From positions 1,592-7,235 of the forward strand of contig PKYX01000095.1 in the NCBI GenBank assembly GCA_003132825.1: DNA of 5,644 nt. Direction: 5' to 3'. This document shows, one piece after another, positions 1 through 5,315 of the stretch. The position numbers and the translations under genes are program-made. The first letter of the stretch is position 1; every line of letters begins with the position of its first letter. Under the pieces are notes generated by a model. That model was not told where the DNA came from. It worked only from the letters and a program-made list of their open reading frames with translations, and made no database searches. The DNA is from Acidobacteriaceae bacterium. GTDB lineage: Bacteria; Acidobacteriota; Terriglobia; Terriglobales; Acidobacteriaceae.

Positions 1-532
<532 letters not shown>

Positions 533-554
533 TCAGAGTAGGGGGCGTCGAGTG

Positions 555-1094
555 CTAGGTACTGCTCAACTGCTCCCGAATCCTCTCCAAAGTTCCCTTC
601 ACCGAGCCATCGTAAATCGTGCTGCCGATGCGCACGATGGCCCCGCCCAAGATCGTGGCATCCTCGGAGTAACGCGCCAGCACCTTCCTGCCGGTCAATT
701 TTTCCACTTCAGCCTCGAGGGAGTGGCGCTCGGGCTCGCTCAACGCGCGGGCGCTGGTGATCGCGGCTTCCGTGAAGCCCAGTCGCTGGTTGAGCTCCTG
801 TCCAAACTGTTTGACGATGGGTCCCAGAAAGTCTACGCGATGGTGGTCAATCAGCACAGCCATGAAATTGCGCACCGGACGGGAGATTTGCAGGCGGGCG
901 GCAATCGCGTCCAATACCGCCCGTTTTTGCTCGGCCGGGATCGAGGGCGTGTGCCAGACTTCGCGGAGGTCTCGGCTGCCGGCCACCAGCGCGGCGAGAG
1001 ACTCGGCCTCCTCGAAGATCTTGGCGGGGTCCAAGCGATCGCTGAAAACCACGTCGGCGAAAGCGCGAGCATAGGTGTTGGTCACCGTAGCCAT
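555..1094 (-). CDS. atpH: ATP synthase F1 subunit delta
   Basis: Delta subunit (the OSCP equivalent), which links the top of the F1 head to the b/b' peripheral stalk so that rotation does not turn the head. At 179 aa it has the usual family length. The N-terminal helical domain begins with the typical YARAFADVVF (residues 8-17). The C-terminal domain ends with the conserved GGAIVRIG (150-157) and DGSVKGTL (162-169), the family signature for binding the b subunit. The ATG at 1092-1094 lies 3 nt after the stop codon of the long b subunit gene, which implies translational coupling; the purine-rich end of that gene may supply the ribosome binding site. No unusual residues or breaks are visible. 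Confidence 0.97.
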   Translation of the reverse strand: MATVTNTYARAFADVVFSDRLDPAKIFEEAESLAALVAGSRDLREVWHTPSIPAEQKRAVLDAIAARLQISRPVRNFMAVLIDHHRVDFLGPIVKQFGQELNQRLGFTEAAITSARALSEPERHSLEAEVEKLTGRKVLARYSEDATILGGAIVRIGSTIYDGSVKGTLERIREQLSST

Positions 1095-1097
1095 GTT

Positions 1098-1907
1098 CTA
1101 GCTTCCGCCTTTCCGGGGCCCGGCCTCGGCCGAGAGCTGGCCGGTAAAATCGCGCACCAAACTCTGATCCGTCGGGCGATCAATCTGAATCCTTTGGGCA
1201 GCCAGCGATACCGCCAACGAGGCGGCGTAGGCGGCCAACTCGCGCCGGGCCGCCTTGGCGGCAGCAGCAATTTCCTGCTCCGTCGACTGCACCATCTTGC
1301 GAGCATCCTCTTCGGCTGCAACTTGGATGCGCGCTTCCTCGGCCGCTGCTTCCTTCTCGGCCGTGACGCGCAGTTCGGCGATTTCCGCATCCAGGTGAGA
1401 CAGCCGGGCTTCAATATCGGCCAGGCGCCGGTTGGCGTCCTGGCTGGCCTGCCGCGCCTCTTCGATGCCGCGCTGAATTTGGGCGCCGCGGAGGCGGAAA
1501 AATCCCGGAAGATACTTCTTGCCCGCCCAAAACAGAGCGCCGGCGATCACCGCGAAGTTCAGCACTATGCTCAGCCAGTAAGCATGTTGCAGGCTCAAGC
1601 CCGTGAGTTTGGCAACCAGCCGGACCGAAGGAGACTGTTTGAACTTGGCGGTTTCGTCTTCGCCCGCCGCTTGCCGCGATTCTGCGGCGAGCTGCCGCCC
1701 CAGGTGGAGCCTCTCATCCTTCTCCGCCTTGCGAAACTGGGGTTGGTCGGGACGGGAGGAAGTGCTCGGGGCGGCGGGCGGACTGCTGTCACTGGGTTGC
1801 GCCGCTGCCCTAGGGACGAGGAAGAGGGCACAGCAAAGGACACCGCGGACGATCGCGAGTGCGCGCTCGATTTGCCGGCTGCACGCGGCCCTGCGCATCG
1901 GCGTCAT
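1098..1907 (-). CDS. atpF: ATP synthase Fo subunit b, long form with N-terminal signal and extension
   Basis: Peripheral-stalk b-type subunit. At 269 aa it is about 100 residues longer than ordinary b subunits (about 155-170 aa). Residues 1-36 look like an export signal: basic start (MTPMRRAACSRQIER), a hydrophobic run around AIVRGVLCCALFLV, then AAA before Gln37. Residues 37-105 are polar, Pro/Ser-rich and then charged, and have no counterpart in classical b. A standard b core follows: membrane helix at about 109-130 (YWLSIVLNFAVIAGALFWAG), then KKYLPGFF and a long Ala/Glu/Arg-rich coiled coil to about 240 that would reach the delta subunit. The ATG overlaps the upstream stop as ATGA, indicating translational coupling; Met4 is an alternative start. 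If the signal is cleaved, the extension lies outside the membrane in the periplasm, which is an inference. I recall similar long b subunits in Acidobacteriota. Confidence 0.9.
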   Translation of the reverse strand: MTPMRRAACSRQIERALAIVRGVLCCALFLVPRAAAQPSDSSPPAAPSTSSRPDQPQFRKAEKDERLHLGRQLAAESRQAAGEDETAKFKQSPSVRLVAKLTGLSLQHAYWLSIVLNFAVIAGALFWAGKKYLPGFFRLRGAQIQRGIEEARQASQDANRRLADIEARLSHLDAEIAELRVTAEKEAAAEEARIQVAAEEDARKMVQSTEQEIAAAAKAARRELAAYAASLAVSLAAQRIQIDRPTDQSLVRDFTGQLSAEAGPRKGGS

Positions 1908-2362
1908 CGGCTGCCACCGGCCGCGGGACGCAGGACGGTACGAATGATTTCCTCGGCCAAGACCGGGCCTTGGGCGTCTAAGCCGGCCTGGGCGGCCACT
2001 TTATCCTGCGCGATCGCGGCCGAGGCTTGCTCCACCTGGACCTGCGCCCGGGCGCGGGCCTCGGCCAGGGCGGCGGCGCGAGTTTCGAGCGCCCGCTGCA
2101 GACGCGCCTCCTGGGCTTTGAAGACCGCCTGGCGAGCCTCGCGCAGACGCTGCTCGTATTCCGCGGTGCGGGCCTCGGCAGCCGAGACATCGGCGCGAGC
2201 TTTCTCCATCGCACCCTCGGTGCGGCTGCGCCGCTCCGCCAGAGCCCGCACCAGAGACTTGTACAGCAGAACCGTGTAGATCCAGTACAGCAGCACCACA
2301 AAAAAAATGGTCGGTACCGATCCGAGCAGTAATCTGCCTAGTTGTTGCAAGGTCTCGCGCAT
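1904..2362 (-). CDS. atpF: ATP synthase Fo subunit b/b' (short form)
   Basis: First gene of the operon segment; a b-type peripheral-stalk subunit of 152 aa, close to normal length. One membrane helix at about residues 14-34 (GSVPTIFFVVLLYWIYTVLLY) is followed directly by KSLVRALAERRSRTEGAM, the typical b/b' hinge pattern (YKPL..AL.ER....EG in relatives). A continuous Ala/Glu/Arg/Gln-rich coiled coil then runs to about 145. Two different b-type genes in tandem suggest a heterodimeric b/b' stalk, as in cyanobacteria, chloroplasts and alphaproteobacteria; which of the two should be called b' cannot be decided here. The gene starts at ATG 2360-2362 without an obvious Shine-Dalgarno sequence, about 40 nt downstream of the predicted promoter start point. 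No atpB (a) or atpE (c) precedes it; the upstream neighbour is a divergent cytochrome gene. Confidence 0.93.
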   Translation of the reverse strand: MRETLQQLGRLLLGSVPTIFFVVLLYWIYTVLLYKSLVRALAERRSRTEGAMEKARADVSAAEARTAEYEQRLREARQAVFKAQEARLQRALETRAAALAEARARAQVQVEQASAAIAQDKVAAQAGLDAQGPVLAEEIIRTVLRPAAGGSR

Positions 2363-2393
2363 GTTGTGCGGATAGAATCTTAATGAAAAGAGG

Positions 2394-2413
2394 GCTTAAA
2401 AAACCACTTAAGC
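2394..2413. repeat. Inverted repeat at the atp promoter -10/start region
   Basis: Perfect 6 bp arms GCTTAA and TTAAGC separated by 8 bp. One arm overlaps the proposed -10 element of the atp promoter and the other lies near or just past the expected transcription start. The position would suit a repressor site, or a small hairpin at the very 5' end of the atp mRNA. The role is an inference; arms this short and AT-rich can occur by chance. Confidence 0.35.
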
Positions 2414-2439
2414 TAGCATCTTGCAGGAGGCAGTGTCAA
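2410..2439 (-). promoter_or_regulatory. Predicted sigma70-type promoter for the atp operon
   Basis: On the minus strand a perfect -35 hexamer TTGACA (2434-2439) is followed after 18 bp by TAGCTT (2410-2415), a 3 of 6 match to TATAAT. Transcription would begin near 2402-2404, leaving a 5' leader of about 40 nt before the first atp gene. The -10 is weak against the E. coli consensus, but it resembles the TAGCAT of the divergent promoter at 2672-2699, and both are preceded by CAAG. That similarity supports both. Confidence 0.5.
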
Positions 2440-2516
2440 CGTAGGCAGCGGACATCCTCGGTTTGTAGACCGCGAACGACCGGAAAGCGCGCGAGGGGTT
2501 GAAATTTAAGGGGTTT

Positions 2517-2699
2517 CTAGAAATCCTTCCGGCACTTCCGAGTCTCTCGCCCGGCCAGCTTTAGGGGACGGCGCGCGCTGCCCCCGGGGCGCGACCTTGG
2601 GTTCCCGATTTGGAAACCCGAACCGGGGACGGGATTCGGCCCGCCCCCGCCCAATAATGTTGAAAGAACTCTTGACTTCTTGCGCAAGGGGTCTAGCAT
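2517..2699 (-). CDS. Possible small protein, 60 aa, unrecognised (uncertain)
   Basis: An ATG at 2697-2699 is preceded on the minus strand by GGAGGTGAT (2706-2714), nine bases complementary to the conserved 3' end of 16S rRNA, with a 6 nt spacer. This is a stronger ribosome binding site than any other gene in the window has. The ORF would encode a 60 aa basic, Gly/Pro/Arg-rich protein (MLDPLRKKSRVLSTLLGGGG at the start, CRKDF at the end) with no membrane segment and no motif I recognise. Against it: rare-looking codons near the start (CTA, AGA, TTA), a composition like translated GC-rich spacer, no identifiable promoter upstream on that strand, and overlap with a plausible promoter on the other strand. 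It could equally be a chance ORF. Confidence 0.2.
   Translation of the reverse strand: MLDPLRKKSRVLSTLLGGGGPNPVPGSGFQIGNPRSRPGGSARRPLKLAGRETRKCRKDF
2672..2699 (+). promoter_or_regulatory. Predicted sigma70-type promoter reading towards cytochrome c
   Basis: TTGACT (2672-2677, 5 of 6 to the -35 consensus) and TAGCAT (2694-2699, 4 of 6 to the -10 consensus) are separated by 16 bp. An AT-rich stretch (AATAATGTTGAAAG) lies just upstream. The predicted start is about 2705-2707. It precedes the candidate structured RNA at 2706-2791 and lies about 170 nt upstream of the cytochrome c start codon, so it could drive either or both. Confidence 0.5.
2679..2688. promoter_or_regulatory. Perfect palindrome in the promoter spacer, possible operator
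   Basis: CTTGCGCAAG is a perfect 10 bp palindrome lying entirely between the proposed -35 (2672-2677) and -10 (2694-2699) elements. A dimeric repressor bound there would block RNA polymerase. I cannot name a regulator from the sequence. A 10 bp palindrome alone is modest evidence; its exact placement is what makes it notable. Confidence 0.35.
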
Positions 2700-2705
2700 G
2701 GAATT

Positions 2706-2791
2706 ATCACCTCCGATCCAATTCAGGATCGAATGGGCCGATAGCCAAGGAACTGTCACCGCTTCTTGGTTGCCGGCCCATTTAAACTTTT
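2706..2791 (+). ncRNA. Candidate structured small RNA or attenuated 5' leader
   Basis: Starting at the point predicted by the 2672 promoter, the transcript would open with AUCACCUCC, identical to the anti-Shine-Dalgarno end of 16S rRNA. A first hairpin follows (CGATCC 2714-2719, GGATCG 2726-2731, 6 nt loop). A second, larger stem-loop is 7 bp (2734-2740 with 2774-2780), a 2x2 internal loop, a further 7 bp including one G-U pair (2743-2749 with 2765-2771) and a 15 nt loop. TTTAAACTTTT follows at once. Promoter, two stems and a T-rich end within about 120 bp is the layout of a free-standing small RNA of about 85 nt, or of an attenuator before the cytochrome gene. I match it to no known RNA family. 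Hfq is encoded in the same window, but a link is speculation. Confidence 0.4.
2734..2791 (+). terminator. Possible intrinsic terminator (stem-loop plus T-rich tail)
   Basis: The outer stem TGGGCCG (2734-2740) pairs perfectly with CGGCCCA (2774-2780). The inner stem AGCCAAG pairs with CTTGGTT. The tail at 2781-2791 is T-rich but broken by AAAC, so termination may be partial; that would suit an attenuator upstream of cytochrome c at 2879 as well as an RNA 3' end. Confidence 0.4.
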
Positions 2792-2827
2792 CCGCCTAGG
2801 AATTAGTAGCGGCGGCCATTTCTGGCT

Positions 2828-2833
2828 TATGAT
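2828..2833 (+). promoter_or_regulatory. Possible -10 element close to cytochrome c
   Basis: TATGAT matches the -10 consensus at 5 of 6 positions and lies about 45 nt before the cytochrome c start codon, but no good -35 hexamer is found 16-19 bp upstream (TTAGTA is the nearest, at 19 bp). It could be a second, activator-dependent promoter for the cytochrome gene if the upstream transcript ends at about 2791. Confidence 0.25.
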
Positions 2834-2878
2834 GCCGGAGTCTTTTGCTCCCAGCAGAAACCTAGCAAGGAAGGCTGC

Positions 2879-3205
2879 ATGCGGAAAACACTTGCGGCGG
2901 TAGCCTTATCGCTCAGTGCCAGCCTGATCGCGTCATCGCCACTGGCATCGGCCCAAACGGATGCGGCCAAACTCTATCAGGGCAAGTGCGTCGCCTGCCA
3001 CGGGCTCGACGGGAGAGGCTCCGCCATCGGGAAGAACCTGGGGGCGCATGATTTTCACAGTCCGGATGTGCAAAAGCAATCGGACGCCCAACTGGCCGAG
3101 GCCATCGCCAAAGGCAGGGGAAAGATGCCGCCCTATGAAAAATCCCTGAAAGCGGATGACATCAAGGCTCTGGTGGTCTTGCTCCGCGCCCTGGGAAAGC
3201 AATAG
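2879..3205 (+). CDS. Secreted mono-haem c-type cytochrome (class I)
   Basis: Small soluble electron carrier of 108 aa for the periplasm. Residues 1-25 form a Sec signal peptide (MRKT basic start, hydrophobic AAVALSLSASLIA, ASA before Gln26). The haem attachment motif is CVACH (37-41), with Cys37 and Cys40 for the thioether bonds and His41 as the proximal ligand. Met83 in GKMPPYE is the likely distal axial ligand, and a C-terminal helix (about 91-106) completes the class I fold. It belongs to the broad cytochrome c / CccA-like family; the redox partner cannot be told from sequence. The ATG is supported by AAGGAAGG at 2867-2874. It is transcribed away from the atp operon and converges with hflX, so it appears monocistronic. 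Confidence 0.93.
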   Translation: MRKTLAAVALSLSASLIASSPLASAQTDAAKLYQGKCVACHGLDGRGSAIGKNLGAHDFHSPDVQKQSDAQLAEAIAKGRGKMPPYEKSLKADDIKALVVLLRALGKQ

Positions 3206-3207
3206 CC

Positions 3208-3262
3208 GCCGACCGGCCAAAGGCAAAAGGGATCGTCTCGCTGCCCGACGGCCGACCGGCCA
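3208..3262. repeat. Pair of 12 bp direct repeats between convergent genes
   Basis: GCCGACCGGCCA occurs at 3208-3219 and again at 3251-3262, within the 93 nt spacer between the 3' ends of cytochrome c and hflX. Each copy is itself nearly palindromic (GGCC..GGCC core), so each could fold into a small hairpin on either strand. No run of T follows either copy, so I do not call a standard terminator, though a role in ending the two converging transcripts is possible. No other clear terminator is visible in the spacer. Confidence 0.5.
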
Positions 3263-3298
3263 CTGCATCCGGCTTCCCCCGCTGTCGCGCCCGGTTCG

Positions 3299-4750
3299 CT
3301 AGTCCGTGATCCAGTTCTTCACCCGCCGCACCACCGATTCCGGGGCTTCCGCTTCGAGTTCCACCAGGCCGTCTTTGTACGCACGGGAGTAGATCCGTGC
3401 CCGGGCTTCGAGCAGGGATAGCAGCTTGCCTTCCCGCTGCGGGATGCGCAGATGGACCCGGCTGAGGGGATCTTCGACCAGCATTTGATCGATGCGGTCA
3501 AGAAGCGTCGTAATCCCAATGCCTTTGGCTGCGGAAATATGGACGCTCTTGGCGTCATCGGTGAGGCTGTCGCGCTCGGCGGCAGAGAGGAGGTCGACTT
3601 TGTTCATCACGCGTAGGCGGGGCTTGGCGTCCACTTCCAGTTCTGTGAGCACGCGGTCGACCTGCGCATCCTGCTCCGCCGACAAAGGACTGCTGGCGTC
3701 TGAGACCTGCAGGACCAATGCCGCCCGCTGCACTTCTTCGAGAGTGGCGCGGAAGGCGGAGACTAGCGTATGCGGCAGGTTGCGGATAAATCCCACGGTG
3801 TCAGAGAGCAGGACCTGGCGGCGCGAGGGCAGAGTGACGGAACGAATGGTGGGATCGAGGGTGGCGAACATTCGCGGTGATTCCAGAACTGCGGCTTGGG
3901 TTAGAACATTGAAAAGAGTCGACTTGCCGGCATTGGTGTACCCGACTAGGGCGACCGTGGCGACGGGAACCGCGGCCCGCCGCTGGCGCTGCTGGGTGCG
4001 GATGCGGCGCACGTTTTCCAGTTGCTGTTTGACGTGGCGGACGCGCCGGTAAATCTTGCGACGGTCGGTTTCGAGTTGGGTTTCGCCCGGGCCACGGGTG
4101 CCGATACCGCCGCCGAGTTGCGACATCTCTACGCCGCGGCCGGCAAGCCGGGGCAACATGTATTCCAGCTGCGCCAGCTCCACCTGCAACTGGCCCTCAC
4201 GGGTGCGGGCGTGGCGGGCAAAGATATCGAGGATCAGTTGGGTGCGGTCGATGACGCGAATGTTTACCGCCTGCTCGATGTTGCGCAGTTGGGAGGCGGT
4301 TAGATCATGGTCGAACAACAACAGATCGGCGGAGACCGAAGCCGCGGCGCCGGCGATCTCTTCCAGTTTTCCGCGGCCGATCAGCGTGGCGGGGTCGGGA
4401 CGGTCGCGGCGCTGCAGGAATTCGCCGGCCACTCCGGCGCCGGCACTGGTGGCCAAAGAGCGCAACTCGTCGAGCGATTCTTCGGCCGTGAACTCCGGAA
4501 TGGGGGGAGCTTTCGAAGCCCCGGAGCCCGCGGCGCTCTCCCGCGCCGCCGACGCCTGCCCGCTGAGCCCAGCTCTTGCACCCTTGGCGTCCGACTTCTG
4601 CCGGGGGCGGGTTCGGCAATCGAGACCGACCAGAAAGGCCCGCTCTTTTTCTTTGGCGGGAGCCGGCGGAGACGCGGCCTGGCCGGCCGCGCGCGGGAGA
4701 CGCGGGGGGCCGCCTCGCTTACGGGAGACTCTGGATTCTGGACTGCTCAA
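3299..4750 (-). CDS. hflX: GTPase HflX, ribosome-splitting factor
   Basis: Cytoplasmic GTPase that binds the 50S subunit and, in studied bacteria, splits stalled or hibernating ribosomes under stress. The 483 aa protein carries the HflX-specific motif [15 protein letters not shown] (213-227), a helical linker (about 228-258), and a G domain with G1 GYTNAGKST (270-278), switch [10 protein letters not shown] (295-303), G3 DTVG (317-320), G4 NKVD (383-386) and G5 SAAKG (406-410), then the usual C-terminal domain. The N-terminal domain (from about RAFLVGLD, 37-44) is interrupted at about 48-85 by a charged then Ala/Ser/Gly-rich insertion. The start is TTG at 4748-4750: the frame is open only from the hfq stop five codons upstream, and no ATG or GTG occurs before the domain begins. 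The ribosome binding site is weak (AAGGA, too far away). It lies 12 nt after hfq and is probably co-transcribed. Confidence 0.95.
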   Translation of the reverse strand: MSSPESRVSRKRGGPPRLPRAAGQAASPPAPAKEKERAFLVGLDCRTRPRQKSDAKGARAGLSGQASAARESAAGSGASKAPPIPEFTAEESLDELRSLATSAGAGVAGEFLQRRDRPDPATLIGRGKLEEIAGAAASVSADLLLFDHDLTASQLRNIEQAVNIRVIDRTQLILDIFARHARTREGQLQVELAQLEYMLPRLAGRGVEMSQLGGGIGTRGPGETQLETDRRKIYRRVRHVKQQLENVRRIRTQQRQRRAAVPVATVALVGYTNAGKSTLFNVLTQAAVLESPRMFATLDPTIRSVTLPSRRQVLLSDTVGFIRNLPHTLVSAFRATLEEVQRAALVLQVSDASSPLSAEQDAQVDRVLTELEVDAKPRLRVMNKVDLLSAAERDSLTDDAKSVHISAAKGIGITTLLDRIDQMLVEDPLSRVHLRIPQREGKLLSLLEARARIYSRAYKDGLVELEAEAPESVVRRVKNWITD

Positions 4751-4762
4751 ATCTGGGATCGC

Positions 4763-5062
4763 CTATCCTTCCGGGCCGGATGCGCCGGGCTCTGGGGCGG
4801 ATCCCGGAGCCGCGACGGCCATCGCCGTCGGACGCTCGGCCGGGCTGTGCAAGGTTCGTCCCATGGCCACGGTCGAGATCGCGTGCTTGAAGATCAGCTG
4901 CTCCTGGTTGCTGGTTTCCAGTACGACGGAGTATTTGTCGAACGAACGGATGCGGCCCGTCAGTTTCACTCCGCTGAGCAAATAGATCGTGATATTAATC
5001 CGCTCCTTGCGGGCGGTGTTGAGGAAAGAATCTTGTATGTTCTGTGCCGGCTTATTTTCCAT
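4763..5062 (-). CDS. hfq: RNA chaperone Hfq
   Basis: Hexameric Sm-like protein that pairs small RNAs with mRNAs. From the ATG at 5060-5062 it is 99 aa. The Sm core is clear: [20 protein letters not shown] (8-27) with the proximal-face Gln10 and the basic rim RKER (18-21), then [21 protein letters not shown] (Sm1), and FKHAIST (58-64) holding the Lys-His pair of Sm2 that binds U-rich RNA ends. After about residue 70 there is a 30-residue Ala/Pro/Gly-rich tail with few acidic residues, so the acidic tip known from E. coli Hfq is weak here. The frame stays open upstream to an ATG at 5138-5140, but GAGGAG 7 nt before the chosen ATG and the family N terminus both favour 5062. It is the first gene of an hfq-hflX pair, an order seen in many bacteria. 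Confidence 0.96.
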   Translation of the reverse strand: MENKPAQNIQDSFLNTARKERINITIYLLSGVKLTGRIRSFDKYSVVLETSNQEQLIFKHAISTVAMGRTLHSPAERPTAMAVAAPGSAPEPGASGPEG

Positions 5063-5069
5063 TGCCGAT

Positions 5070-5075
5070 CTCCTC
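5070..5075 (-). promoter_or_regulatory. Shine-Dalgarno site that fixes the hfq start
   Basis: GAGGAG on the minus strand, 7 nt before the ATG at 5060-5062. It decides for the 99-residue form over the longer in-frame ORF beginning at 5140. Confidence 0.8.
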
Positions 5076-5198
5076 GTCTTTCCAAGCTGCAGTTTGGCAT
5101 ACCGCTCCTCAAGGTCGAACCTGGGAAAAAGAACCAGCACGCGAATTCAGCGCGCTCTGGGCATCGACTTTAGAGGGACGGCGCTGCTTTATCCTAGT

Positions 5199-5227
5199 AC
5201 GATACGGCGTTGGACCCTAAGTTTCAA
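5199..5227 (-). promoter_or_regulatory. Predicted sigma70-type promoter for hfq-hflX
   Basis: TTGAAA (5222-5227, 5 of 6) and TATCGT (5199-5204, 4 of 6) with an ideal 17 bp spacer on the minus strand. Transcription would start near 5192, giving an hfq leader of about 130 nt. Long hfq leaders are known targets of autoregulation in other bacteria, but I see no specific Hfq-binding repeat here. Confidence 0.45.
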
Positions 5228-5260
5228 CTGCAGAGGCGCGGCGTTCGGTCCGCACCAGGT

Positions 5261-5289
5261 TTGACATAACCCCTGCCCAGTGCAAAGAT
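5261..5289 (+). promoter_or_regulatory. Predicted promoter for the membrane protein gene
   Basis: A perfect TTGACA at 5261-5266 is followed after 17 bp by AAAGAT (5284-5289), a poor -10 (3 of 6). It lies about 50 nt before the start codon. The good -35 with a poor -10 could mean a weak promoter or one tuned to a different -10 preference; no activator site is recognised. Confidence 0.35.
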
Positions 5290-5301
5290 TCGACGCACGA
5301 C

Positions 5302-5306
5302 GGAGG
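5302..5306 (+). promoter_or_regulatory. Shine-Dalgarno site of the membrane protein gene
   Basis: GGAGG, 9 nt before the ATG at 5316-5318. It selects this ATG over the in-frame Met24 (5385-5387), which has no such site. Confidence 0.7.
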
Positions 5307-5315
5307 CATATCGCG

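Larger units (their letters stand above)
2363..2878. other. Long divergent intergenic region, regulatory
   Basis: This 516 nt region separates the leftward atp operon from the rightward cytochrome c gene. I find no protein gene on the plus strand. On the minus strand there is only a 60-codon ORF of uncertain status. The region contains two sigma70-like promoters pointing away from each other, several dyad symmetries and a candidate structured RNA, each listed separately. The middle part (about 2440-2670) is GC-rich and holds small dyads: the perfect 10 bp palindrome TTTCTAGAAA at 2514-2523, and an imperfect hairpin at 2599-2619 (GGGTTCC pairing with GGAAACCC around a short loop, one bulged A). 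I cannot assign a role to those two. Confidence 0.7.

Noticed and set aside
2597..2785. 62-codon plus-strand ORF in the intergenic region
   Set aside because: No ribosome binding site; it runs across the predicted promoter and both stem-loops, and the composition is not protein-like.
2933..3268. 111-codon minus-strand ORF across the cytochrome c gene
   Set aside because: It is antisense to a gene with a clear signal peptide, CXXCH and axial Met, and has no ribosome binding site or motif.
5063..5140. Longer hfq start adding 26 residues
   Set aside because: The shorter start has an excellent GAGGAG site 7 nt upstream and the family N terminus begins there; the added residues match nothing in Hfq.
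4056..5173. Long plus-strand ORFs (309 and 288 codons) opposite hflX and hfq
   Set aside because: They are Arg/Ala/Ser-rich shadows of GC-rich coding DNA without motifs; hflX and hfq on the minus strand are certain.
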